Source of the DNA: Orenia marismortui DSM 5156
GTDB taxonomy: Bacteria; Bacillota; Halanaerobiia; Halobacteroidales; Halobacteroidaceae
Reading direction: 5' to 3'
DNA: 64,000 nt
NCBI RefSeq assembly: GCF_000379025.1
Contig: NZ_KB900623.1
Coordinates: 247,327 to 311,326, forward strand
Below are positions 51,865-59,187 of this stretch, piece by piece. The notes below the pieces were generated by a model. That model was not told the DNA's origin, ran no database searches, and saw only the letters and a program-made list of their open reading frames with translations. The position numbers and the translations under genes are program-made. Numbering within the stretch: the first letter of the stretch is position 1; each line of letters opens with the position of its first letter.

Positions 51865-53262
51865 ATGCTAATGAGAAAATTAAAAGTGTTTTTAATTACC
51901 TTAATATTGATAAATATTCTATTTACTGTAGATGTATTAGCAGCTGAGAGTGCTTTTGAAGAGAACAGTTCTTTTAATGAAGATACTTCTTTCAATGATA
52001 GTAGCTTTACTTCTTCTTTTGAAGAACCTTCTTCAGCACTTAGCTTTGAAGGAGAATTAGAGTCAAAAAGCAGATCATTCTTAGAGAACTCTGAAATTGA
52101 ATCAAATACAATATTAGATTTAGATTTAATATATGAAAAGGAAAATTCTGAAATGAAAGCTAGTATAAATTTTGATGAAGATGATATCGAGTTAGAAGAA
52201 GGATTTATTAGATTATATTATGATAATTATGATCTAGAAATTGGAAAGATGAAGGTAGTCTGGGGTAAAGGAGATAAGTTACATGTAGTAGATAACTTAA
52301 ATGGTGAAGATTTAACTGATTTTATTAATCCAGAGTATTTAGAGCGTCAGATAGGTCAAGAGATGGCTAAGTTGAATTATTATATTGGAACTGCTAAGTT
52401 AGAAGCAGTATATACTCCAGAATTTACTCCAAATAAGTTAGCTACTGAAGGGAATTGGATTACAAGTGAAGTTAATCAAATTAAAAATTTGAAGTCAAGC
52501 TTTATTGACCATTTTGGTTTGGCATCAGCAGCTATATTAGAAGATGAAATAATGAATTCAAAATCAACTAAATTTGAGGATGGTCAGTTTGCATTAAGAT
52601 ATACTAATTCTAAAGATGGTTATGATTATGGGTTCTCTTTCTATCGAGGTAAAATTAAGAATCCTAGTATGGATCAAAGGTCATTAGTAAAGTTAAAGCA
52701 AGGGGGTTATGATAACTCTCAAATTTTCCTAAATGACTTAGATCTGCATTATGATGATGTAACAGTCTTTGGAGCAGAATTCAGTTCTGTTTTAGCAGGT
52801 ATTAATTCTCGAGCAGAGTTTGCTTACTATTTAACTGAAGATACTACTGGAGATGATCCTTTAGTTCATAATAATAAGTTGGCCTGGATAATAGGTGGAG
52901 ATAGAGATTTACCATTGCATAATATGAATTTAAATCTACAGATAAAGAGTGAATTTATTCTAGATAAGGAGAATGTTGAAGATAAAGAATATGATGTAGA
53001 TTATGCTGATGATTATTTTACTAATATGTTAGTTTTAAAAGTTTCAGATAAGTTTAAGAATGAAACTGTTTTACCAGAGCTTTCTCTAATTTATAATCTA
53101 GAAAGTGCAGATTATATCTTGGATAATGAAGTTGAATTAAAGCTAAAAGATGATACTAGTATTAAATTTAATTATAAGTTATTTGGTGGAGATGATAATG
53201 AAACCTTTGGTCAGTTTAAGAATAATGACTATCTATCTATAACAGCAAATTATCAATTTTAA
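51865..53262 (+). CDS. Outer-membrane beta-barrel protein with Ser-x-Phe-rich N-terminus
   Basis: The protein of ~465 residues has a signal peptide (cut near VLAA/ES) and ends YLSITANYQF, where the terminal Phe is the usual sign of an outer-membrane barrel. The body alternates polar and hydrophobic residues in barrel-like strands (EEGFIRLYYDNYDLEIGKMKVVWGKGD, in part) and resembles the DUF1302-type barrels found beside RND exporters. Residues 29-64 carry repeated S-[SA]-F-[NET] motifs like those in the exporter. The start could be ATG 51865 or ATG 51871; AAAGGAGG lies between 4 and 10 bases away. Confidence 0.8.
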   Translation: MLMRKLKVFLITLILINILFTVDVLAAESAFEENSSFNEDTSFNDSSFTSSFEEPSSALSFEGELESKSRSFLENSEIESNTILDLDLIYEKENSEMKASINFDEDDIELEEGFIRLYYDNYDLEIGKMKVVWGKGDKLHVVDNLNGEDLTDFINPEYLERQIGQEMAKLNYYIGTAKLEAVYTPEFTPNKLATEGNWITSEVNQIKNLKSSFIDHFGLASAAILEDEIMNSKSTKFEDGQFALRYTNSKDGYDYGFSFYRGKIKNPSMDQRSLVKLKQGGYDNSQIFLNDLDLHYDDVTVFGAEFSSVLAGINSRAEFAYYLTEDTTGDDPLVHNNKLAWIIGGDRDLPLHNMNLNLQIKSEFILDKENVEDKEYDVDYADDYFTNMLVLKVSDKFKNETVLPELSLIYNLESADYILDNEVELKLKDDTSIKFNYKLFGGDDNETFGQFKNNDYLSITANYQF

Positions 53263-53274
53263 TATCTTTAATTT

Positions 53275-53300
53275 AATCCCTGTCATTGACAGGGATTTTA
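53275..53300 (+). terminator. Terminator after the barrel gene
   Basis: AATCCCTGTCA and TGACAGGGATT form a perfect stem with a tight loop, then TTTA. Confidence 0.75.
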
Positions 53301-53408
53301 AGTATTAAATAATATATTAAGTTATTTAGTCAGCACTTTATTAGACATAATATCTAAAATATCTTATAATAGGTATATAATCTATTTTATGTAATCAGGG
53401 GGATGGCA

Positions 53409-55247
53409 ATGAAAAAAGTCAAAGCTTTAATTATGATAAATTTATTATTTCTTAATCTTTATTTATATAGTTTGCCAGCATACTCTAATCCTCTTATTAC
53501 TCAGGTTAGAAAAGATGGTGAAATATATCTTGTAGAAGATTACTATAGATTTAAGAATATAGAGGGTTCAACAGTTGGATTGGCTCTTACTGGTGGTGGT
53601 GCTAAAGGTTTATTTAATATAGGGGTAATTAAAGCTTTAGAAGAGGAAAAAATTCCAATTGATATTATAGTAGGTACTAGTATGGGATCTATTATTGCTA
53701 CTATGTATGGAAGTGGATTATCAATTGAGCAGATAGAAGATATAGTAACCCAAGTTCCTTTTTCCAAAATGTTTGATTTTAATCTAGCTAGCAATGAATC
53801 AATTTTGAATACAGTAAAGGTAAATAAATTTGTAGAAAAAGTAGTAAATAGTAAGAGACTAGATCAATTTCCTATTCCAACAGCTTTGTTAAGTATTGAA
53901 TTAACTAGTGGGAATAAATATCTTACTACGACAGGTAGAATATCTGAGGTTCTTCAAGGTTCTTATGCTATTCCTTATTATTTTCCTATACAAAGGGTGA
54001 AAGGGAAAGTTTTTGCTGATCCTGGGATTGTAGAAAATAGTCCTGCTAAGGCAGCTAGTGTTTTAGATGCAGATTTTGTAATTGCAACTACATATAAAGG
54101 TGAAATAAGTGATAATAATTATGATACTCCAGGGGAAATTGCTGCTAGATACATGAAATTGGTTCAAGAAAGTAATACTTCTAAGATCTTGAGTAAATAT
54201 TCTGATATAGCAATTGAAAGTGATGTAGTAGATTATTCTTTTATGGATTTTAGTAAGGCAGATAAATTAATCAACATTGGATATAGGACTACTAAAAGAA
54301 TGATTCCAGAAATTAAAGAAAAGTTAGAAGCTAAGAATATTAAATTACGAAATTATAAAAAAAGAGAAAAGATTGATTTGAATCAGGAGATTAAAGATTT
54401 AAAGTATGATAGGATGTTAATAGAAGAATTAAGTTATAATCCTATATGTTATTATGGACAGGATTATTCTTTCTTTAAACATGATTTAATTAGATCATCT
54501 TTATATAAATTTCAATATGGTATGAATCTTGATAAGAATCATTTTAATTTAACAGTACTATCTACTGCTGAAGATAATAAAGATGATGTAGAGTTAAAAT
54601 TAAGGTTTAGAAAGTTAAGTAAAGATATTGATTTGATTACAAAATATAAGTTGAATGAAGACAAAGATGATGATTTTATGGCAGGATTAAGATATTATGG
54701 TGATGACTATATTTTAGGAATAGGCCGAGGAATTATTAATGATCAAAATTTTAATTATTTAAAGAGTAAATATAAGGTGGGGATTTCTTCTTTTCTACTA
54801 GAAGGAGAGAGTGATATATTATATCCTTTCAAAGATGAAGAGCTTAAAATCTTGATCTCTCAAACAGGTGAGTACAAATTAAATGATAATTGGATTTTAC
54901 AACCTAAACTAGTATTCAATAATACAAATATTATGGAATCACCAATAATCTATCGAGGTGAAAGTCCTAATGATTTTGTTAAATTGCAGTTATCTTTAAA
55001 TTTTACTTATAATCATACATTTATTAATATCATAGATTTTATGCGTATTTTTAGGTTAACCGATATCCAGGCATATTTATTTAGTGATTATCAAAAAGAT
55101 GATAGCTCATCAATAGCCCTTGGAATAGGTAGTAAAGCTGATTTTAAATTATTAGGGCTTAAACCATTAGATTTAGAGGTTTATGGAGGCTATGATAAAG
55201 AAGTAAAAGATATTAAATTTGGGATGAATATTTGTTATGATTTTTAA
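53409..55247 (+). CDS. Patatin-like phospholipase fused to an outer-membrane barrel
   Basis: A signal peptide (cut near PAYS) is followed by a patatin domain. It has the oxyanion loop G62-GGAKG, the nucleophile elbow G89-T-S91-M-G93 and the catalytic D204 in FADPG (usually DGG or DGA). Residues from ~345 to 612 are beta-rich and end in IKFGMNICYDF, as outer-membrane barrels do. This patatin-plus-barrel design is that of PlpD-type (type Vd) autotransporters, although I could not see a clear POTRA domain. ATG 53409 is preferred because AGGGGG lies 6 bases before it. A terminator lies right behind, shared with degV. Confidence 0.88.
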   Translation: MKKVKALIMINLLFLNLYLYSLPAYSNPLITQVRKDGEIYLVEDYYRFKNIEGSTVGLALTGGGAKGLFNIGVIKALEEEKIPIDIIVGTSMGSIIATMYGSGLSIEQIEDIVTQVPFSKMFDFNLASNESILNTVKVNKFVEKVVNSKRLDQFPIPTALLSIELTSGNKYLTTTGRISEVLQGSYAIPYYFPIQRVKGKVFADPGIVENSPAKAASVLDADFVIATTYKGEISDNNYDTPGEIAARYMKLVQESNTSKILSKYSDIAIESDVVDYSFMDFSKADKLINIGYRTTKRMIPEIKEKLEAKNIKLRNYKKREKIDLNQEIKDLKYDRMLIEELSYNPICYYGQDYSFFKHDLIRSSLYKFQYGMNLDKNHFNLTVLSTAEDNKDDVELKLRFRKLSKDIDLITKYKLNEDKDDDFMAGLRYYGDDYILGIGRGIINDQNFNYLKSKYKVGISSFLLEGESDILYPFKDEELKILISQTGEYKLNDNWILQPKLVFNNTNIMESPIIYRGESPNDFVKLQLSLNFTYNHTFINIIDFMRIFRLTDIQAYLFSDYQKDDSSSIALGIGSKADFKLLGLKPLDLEVYGGYDKEVKDIKFGMNICYDF

Positions 55248-55277
55248 AAAAGAGGGTTAAATTTAACCCTTTTTTTA
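55246..55277. terminator. Bidirectional terminator between patatin and degV
   Basis: AAAAAAGAGGGTTAAA and TTTAACCCTTTTTTT form a perfect stem with A-rich and T-rich flanks, which suits termination from both sides. Confidence 0.9.
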
Positions 55278-56105
55278 AAAGGAGATTATAATGCCTCCAT
55301 CATTTGCATATACACTACTAAGTCCACCAGTTTCAACAATAATAATATCTTTAAAGTTATATTTTTTTAGAACTTCTTCTTTAAATCTTTCTGCTTTTTC
55401 TAAACAATTACAATGAGCTATACCTAAAATTTTCTCTTCTAATTTATCATTGTGTTTGCCTATAACATTGACTAATTTTTTAAATGCTCTTTTAGATCCT
55501 CTAGCCTTATCAACTAACTTTATTTCTCCATTTTCGTCTCCCATTATAGGCTTGATAGATAGAAAAGATGCTAGTTTACCTTTTACTTTATTCATTCTGC
55601 CAGCTTTGATTAGATTATCTAATGATTCAAGTAGAAAGAAAGTTTTCATTTCTTTGATATATTTATTTGTCTTTTCTATTATTTTGCTACGAGTGTTATT
55701 TTGAGCTAGTTCCTGGATTTTTAAACTGACCAAAGTTTCTCCAATAGAAGCACTTAAAGAATCAAACACATGTATAAATTTTTCTTTCTTATCTTCTAAA
55801 AACATATTTTTAGCTAAAATAGCATTGTTGTAGGTGCTACTTAATTTTGAGCTTAAAGTGATCACAAATACATTTTCGTCTCCTTCATAAGCTTCCATAA
55901 ATAAGTTTGGAGAAGGGCTTGCTGTTTTTGGTGGGTTATCATTTTCTTTCATTATATTTAGTAGTTGTTTAACGTTAAATGATTCATTATCTTGATATTC
56001 ATTTTCTCCAATATTTATGGTTAAAGGAACTAATTTAATATTTAATTTCTTCTGTAATTCGGGATTTAGGTCACAACCACTGTCTGCTACAATTTTTATA
56101 TTCAT
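55275..56105 (-). CDS. DegV family fatty-acid-binding protein
   Basis: DegV/FakB proteins hold a fatty acid for phosphorylation by FakA. The product begins MNIKIVADSGCDLNPELQKKL and has VPLTINIGENEYQD, TASPSPNLFMEAYEG and VFVITLSSKLSSTYNNA, which are the two domain signatures. It is 276 residues. ATG 56105 on the minus strand has AAAAGGAG upstream. It lies next to a patatin phospholipase that would release fatty acids, so a link in lipid recycling is possible but not shown. Confidence 0.94.
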   Translation of the reverse strand: MNIKIVADSGCDLNPELQKKLNIKLVPLTINIGENEYQDNESFNVKQLLNIMKENDNPPKTASPSPNLFMEAYEGDENVFVITLSSKLSSTYNNAILAKNMFLEDKKEKFIHVFDSLSASIGETLVSLKIQELAQNNTRSKIIEKTNKYIKEMKTFFLLESLDNLIKAGRMNKVKGKLASFLSIKPIMGDENGEIKLVDKARGSKRAFKKLVNVIGKHNDKLEEKILGIAHCNCLEKAERFKEEVLKKYNFKDIIIVETGGLSSVYANDGGIIISF

Positions 56106-56543
56106 TAGACTACTCCTTTTCATAAGTTGTTGTTTTGATAGTTAATTATTTTATGATAGTAAAATACTAATATTGATTTATAGTAATGATATGTCAATTA
56201 TACATTAAATCAGGCTAATATATCAACTTATGAATCTAAATCCTAAAATAATTATCTGTTAATTAAATAAAAGTATAGTAGGGGATAATTAATTCATTTA
56301 AACTTTAGCCTAGATAATAATGCTAAAAGATAGTAATAATTGGTCAGTCTTTAGTCTTTTAATATTTATCACAATAAGAGCTATTATACTAAAATATATT
56401 TATAATTGATAATTTGACTTAAAATAAAAGGAAAATAAAAGGTTTTATTGTATTTAGTGAAAGGGTACAGAAGAAATTGTAGTTATATTTTTTAGTTAGT
56501 GATAGGAGTTATTGATATAGTAGAAATTAACCAAGGAGGAAAC
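56106..56543. other. 438-base intergenic region
   Basis: AT-rich DNA between the minus-strand degV and the next plus-strand gene. It must contain divergent promoters, but none is clear enough to call. No gene or repeat was seen. Confidence 0.5.
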
Positions 56544-57077
56544 ATGCCAATGAATAGATCAGAGAAGATTAATATAATATTCCCAAATGGAGAAATTATA
56601 AAGTGTCATGATTTAATTGCTTTAACTCGTAGCTATAAATTTGAAGAAGAGTTTGAACATTTCGTTATAGGTGATTGGAGTTTAGAAGAAATTATTGATA
56701 ACAAATTACTTTTAACTCAGATTCTAAATAATCAAATTAAAGATAGATTATCTAATAAAGATGAAATTTTATTTAAAAATATTTTAGATAAACAAGAAAA
56801 AATTAAAAAGAAGGTTAAAGCTGAATTATCTAATGAAGAAAGAGAATTGTATGATGAATTATTTCCAGAGAACAAATTAATTTTATCTTCTCAGGATCCT
56901 GAAAAATTTAGTGAAGATGATTTAATAGATTTCTTTGAAGACGTCTTATATAATTTAGATTCTGAAGAATATAATAATGATCTAGACATAACTGATGCTA
57001 ATATTGAAAAGGAATCTGAACAATCTAATGTTATCAGTCTGGACAAATATCGTAATAATAAGACTTGTTTAGATTAA
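56544..57077 (+). CDS. Unknown acidic protein
   Basis: The 177-residue product was not matched to a family. It is highly charged and Glu/Asp-rich, with likely coiled or helical parts (KNILDKQEKIKKKVKAEL) and an ending SNVISLDKYRNNK. The LDKYR ending is seen in several clostridial proteins of unknown function. AAGGAGG lies before ATG 56544; an upstream GTG in frame has no site. It precedes dprA, but a terminator separates them. Confidence 0.7.
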   Translation: MPMNRSEKINIIFPNGEIIKCHDLIALTRSYKFEEEFEHFVIGDWSLEEIIDNKLLLTQILNNQIKDRLSNKDEILFKNILDKQEKIKKKVKAELSNEERELYDELFPENKLILSSQDPEKFSEDDLIDFFEDVLYNLDSEEYNNDLDITDANIEKESEQSNVISLDKYRNNKTCLD

Positions 57078-57095
57078 ACAAGTCTTATTATTATT
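57054..57095 (+). terminator. Terminator overlapping the end of the previous gene
   Basis: A 17-base-pair stem (57054-57070 with 57076-57092) starts inside the last codons of the gene ending at 57077. Confidence 0.82.
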
Positions 57096-57215
57096 TATAT
57101 AAATAAGAAATTATTTTTTTTACTGCTAAAAGTAGTAATCTTTATATACATAAATCTATAATATAATGGAATAATAACCTACTGTTTAATCTTAAACAGC
57201 TAGGAGGTAGATATT

Positions 57216-58379
57216 GTGGAAGAGAAACTTTATTGGATCTGGGCAAGTGGAATAAAAGGTTTGGGACCTAGAAAGTTAAAAAGATTATTAGATTATTTTA
57301 TTGATGCAAAAGGTATTTGGAAAGCAGATATAGAACAAATTACTAATGTGGATAGTATTGGTCCAGTTTTAGGGCGAAGAATTATTAATTCTAAAAAGTA
57401 TTTTAATTTTAAAAAAGAATATAAGAAAATAAAAAAATTTGGAGTTAGAGTTGTAACTTTAGGAGATAAATGTTATCCTAAATTATTAAAGGAGATCTAT
57501 GATTCTCCTCCTGTCTTATATTATAAAGGTGATTTATCTGCACTAAACATTAAACCAACTATAGCTGTTGTTGGTTCTAGAAAATGTACAACTTATGGTG
57601 AGTTAATAGCTGAAAAATTAAGTAATAGATTAGCAAGTATGGGAATATCAATTATTAGTGGCATGGCTCGAGGAATAGATACATTTGCTCATCAAGGAGC
57701 TTTAGAGTCTGGAACAACTTGTGCTATTTTAGGTTCAGGTATTGATATTGTATATCCACCTGAAAATAATAATTTAATGAAAGAAATAATTAATAATGGT
57801 GCTGTACTAACTCCTTTTCCTATGGGGACTAGACCTTATGGAAGGAATTTTCCTCGAAGAAATAGGATAATTAGTGGGCTTTCTTTGGGGACAGTTGTAG
57901 TAGAAGCAACTAAAAAGAGTGGTTCATTGATTACTGCTGAATTTGCACTAGAACAGGGGAGAGAGGTCTTTGCTATTCCAGGTGATATAACTAGGAAACA
58001 AAGTATGGGAAGTAATAAATTAATTAAATCAGGGGCAAAACTAGTTCAGAATATAGATGATATTTTAGAAGAAATTAATTTTTCTAGCTTATTACGGACT
58101 GATATAGATCTAGATAGCTCTAATAATGACTTTAAAAATAAGAAATCAAATAATAATTTGTTAGATGAGAATATAATAAATAAAAATAATATTATAAAAA
58201 AATTGACTCCAGAACAAAAGAAAGTATATCAGAGATTGTCATATAGCCCAAAACAATTTGAATATTTATTAAATGTTATAAATTTGAATTCAGCAGAATT
58301 GAATACAGTATTATTGGAGTTAGAATTGGAAGAGCTAATAGAACAATTACCAGGTAAAAGGTTTAGATTAGCTACATAG
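57216..58379 (+). CDS. dprA: DNA processing protein DprA
   Basis: DprA loads RecA on incoming single-stranded DNA in transformation. The 387-residue protein has an N-terminal helix-hairpin region, a Rossmann core (AVVGSRKCTTYGELIAEKL, SGMARGIDTFAHQGAL, GSGIDIVYPPENNNL, FPRRNRIISGLSLGTVVVEA) and a C-terminal winged helix. GTG 57216 has AGGAGG upstream. With comM and the type IV pilus genes, it makes natural transformation plausible. Confidence 0.96.
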   Translation: MEEKLYWIWASGIKGLGPRKLKRLLDYFIDAKGIWKADIEQITNVDSIGPVLGRRIINSKKYFNFKKEYKKIKKFGVRVVTLGDKCYPKLLKEIYDSPPVLYYKGDLSALNIKPTIAVVGSRKCTTYGELIAEKLSNRLASMGISIISGMARGIDTFAHQGALESGTTCAILGSGIDIVYPPENNNLMKEIINNGAVLTPFPMGTRPYGRNFPRRNRIISGLSLGTVVVEATKKSGSLITAEFALEQGREVFAIPGDITRKQSMGSNKLIKSGAKLVQNIDDILEEINFSSLLRTDIDLDSSNNDFKNKKSNNNLLDENIINKNNIIKKLTPEQKKVYQRLSYSPKQFEYLLNVINLNSAELNTVLLELELEELIEQLPGKRFRLAT

Positions 58380-58631
58380 ATAAAGTTTTTATAATATAGT
58401 CATCCGACTTTAGGTTGAAATCTAAATTTGTCTCTATAGATAATGCGAAACTCAAGTAACTAGTGACCAGTAACCAGTAAATAAGTTAACTAGTCACTCG
58501 TTACTGTTGCTTTATATCCATTAAGTTTCACTTTGAATTTGGATATCTATATTTATACTTTATAAAATATAATTAAAATTTTTGCACTTATTTAGAGTTT
58601 ATTATGCAGCAGGTTTTTGATTAGGAGATAG
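58380..58631. other. Intergenic DNA with a CTAGT inverted repeat
   Basis: The segment 58453-58508 contains GTAACTAGTGACC and GTTAACTAGTCAC copies in inverted order with spacer repeats of CAGTAA. No gene was seen. It lies between dprA and the smg leader. Confidence 0.55.
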
Positions 58632-58671
58632 AAAGGAGGCAGTATGGTTTTTTCTTTACCATACATAGAAG
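58632..58671 (+). promoter_or_regulatory. Ribosome site held near smg by a hairpin, with a possible leader ORF
   Basis: AAAGGAGG at 58632-58639 is 32 bases before the smg ATG, too far to act directly. GTATGGT and ACCATAC (58642-58664) pair as a hairpin between them, which brings the site to normal distance. The same site also precedes ATG 58644, a 15-codon frame overlapping the smg start. Confidence 0.5.
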
Positions 58672-59166
58672 ATGAATCAGAATATATTTGAGATAATTAG
58701 TCAGCTAGTAAAAAGATTGCTACATGATGGAGAAATTATACAAGATGAGGAGAAATTAATAAATTCTTTAAGAGAAGAAGGGTATAACTTAGATGATATT
58801 AGTCAAGCTTTTGAATTTATATTTTCTTCTTCGGAAATAATAGATTTACCAGAAAATAAAAGTAATAAAACAAATAATAAAAGATTTAAAAATAGAGTAT
58901 TAGATTTTAGAGAAAAATCAAAATTTGACATAGAAGTGCAAGGGATTATTATGAAATTGAATGTTTTAAATTTACTAAGAGATGGAGAATTGGAGAAAGT
59001 AATAACAAGGTGTTTAGTAGGTAGTAATAAAGTTATTGATATTTCAGATTTATGGAAAGTATTAAAAGAGGTAGTTAATAATGAATTAAGGTTAGCTATA
59101 ATTTCTAATGAGATAAAAGAGTTTAAGGATAATGATATTAAATTAGATAATAACTATATTAATTAG
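58672..59166 (+). CDS. smg: Smg family protein (DUF494)
   Basis: The 164-residue protein resembles Smg: IFEIISQLVKRLLHDGEIIQDEEKLINSLREEGYNLDDISQAFEFI at the start, and FDIEVQGIIMKLNVLNLLRDGELEKVI plus DLWKVLKEVV later (given only in pieces). The family is unknown in function. It lies between dprA and topA, the same order as smf-smg-topA-like genes in proteobacteria, which supports the call. The middle (residues ~60-80) is Lys/Asn-rich and disordered-looking. Confidence 0.78.
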   Translation: MNQNIFEIISQLVKRLLHDGEIIQDEEKLINSLREEGYNLDDISQAFEFIFSSSEIIDLPENKSNKTNNKRFKNRVLDFREKSKFDIEVQGIIMKLNVLNLLRDGELEKVITRCLVGSNKVIDISDLWKVLKEVVNNELRLAIISNEIKEFKDNDIKLDNNYIN

Positions 59167-59187
59167 TATAAAATTGGAGGTGATAAA

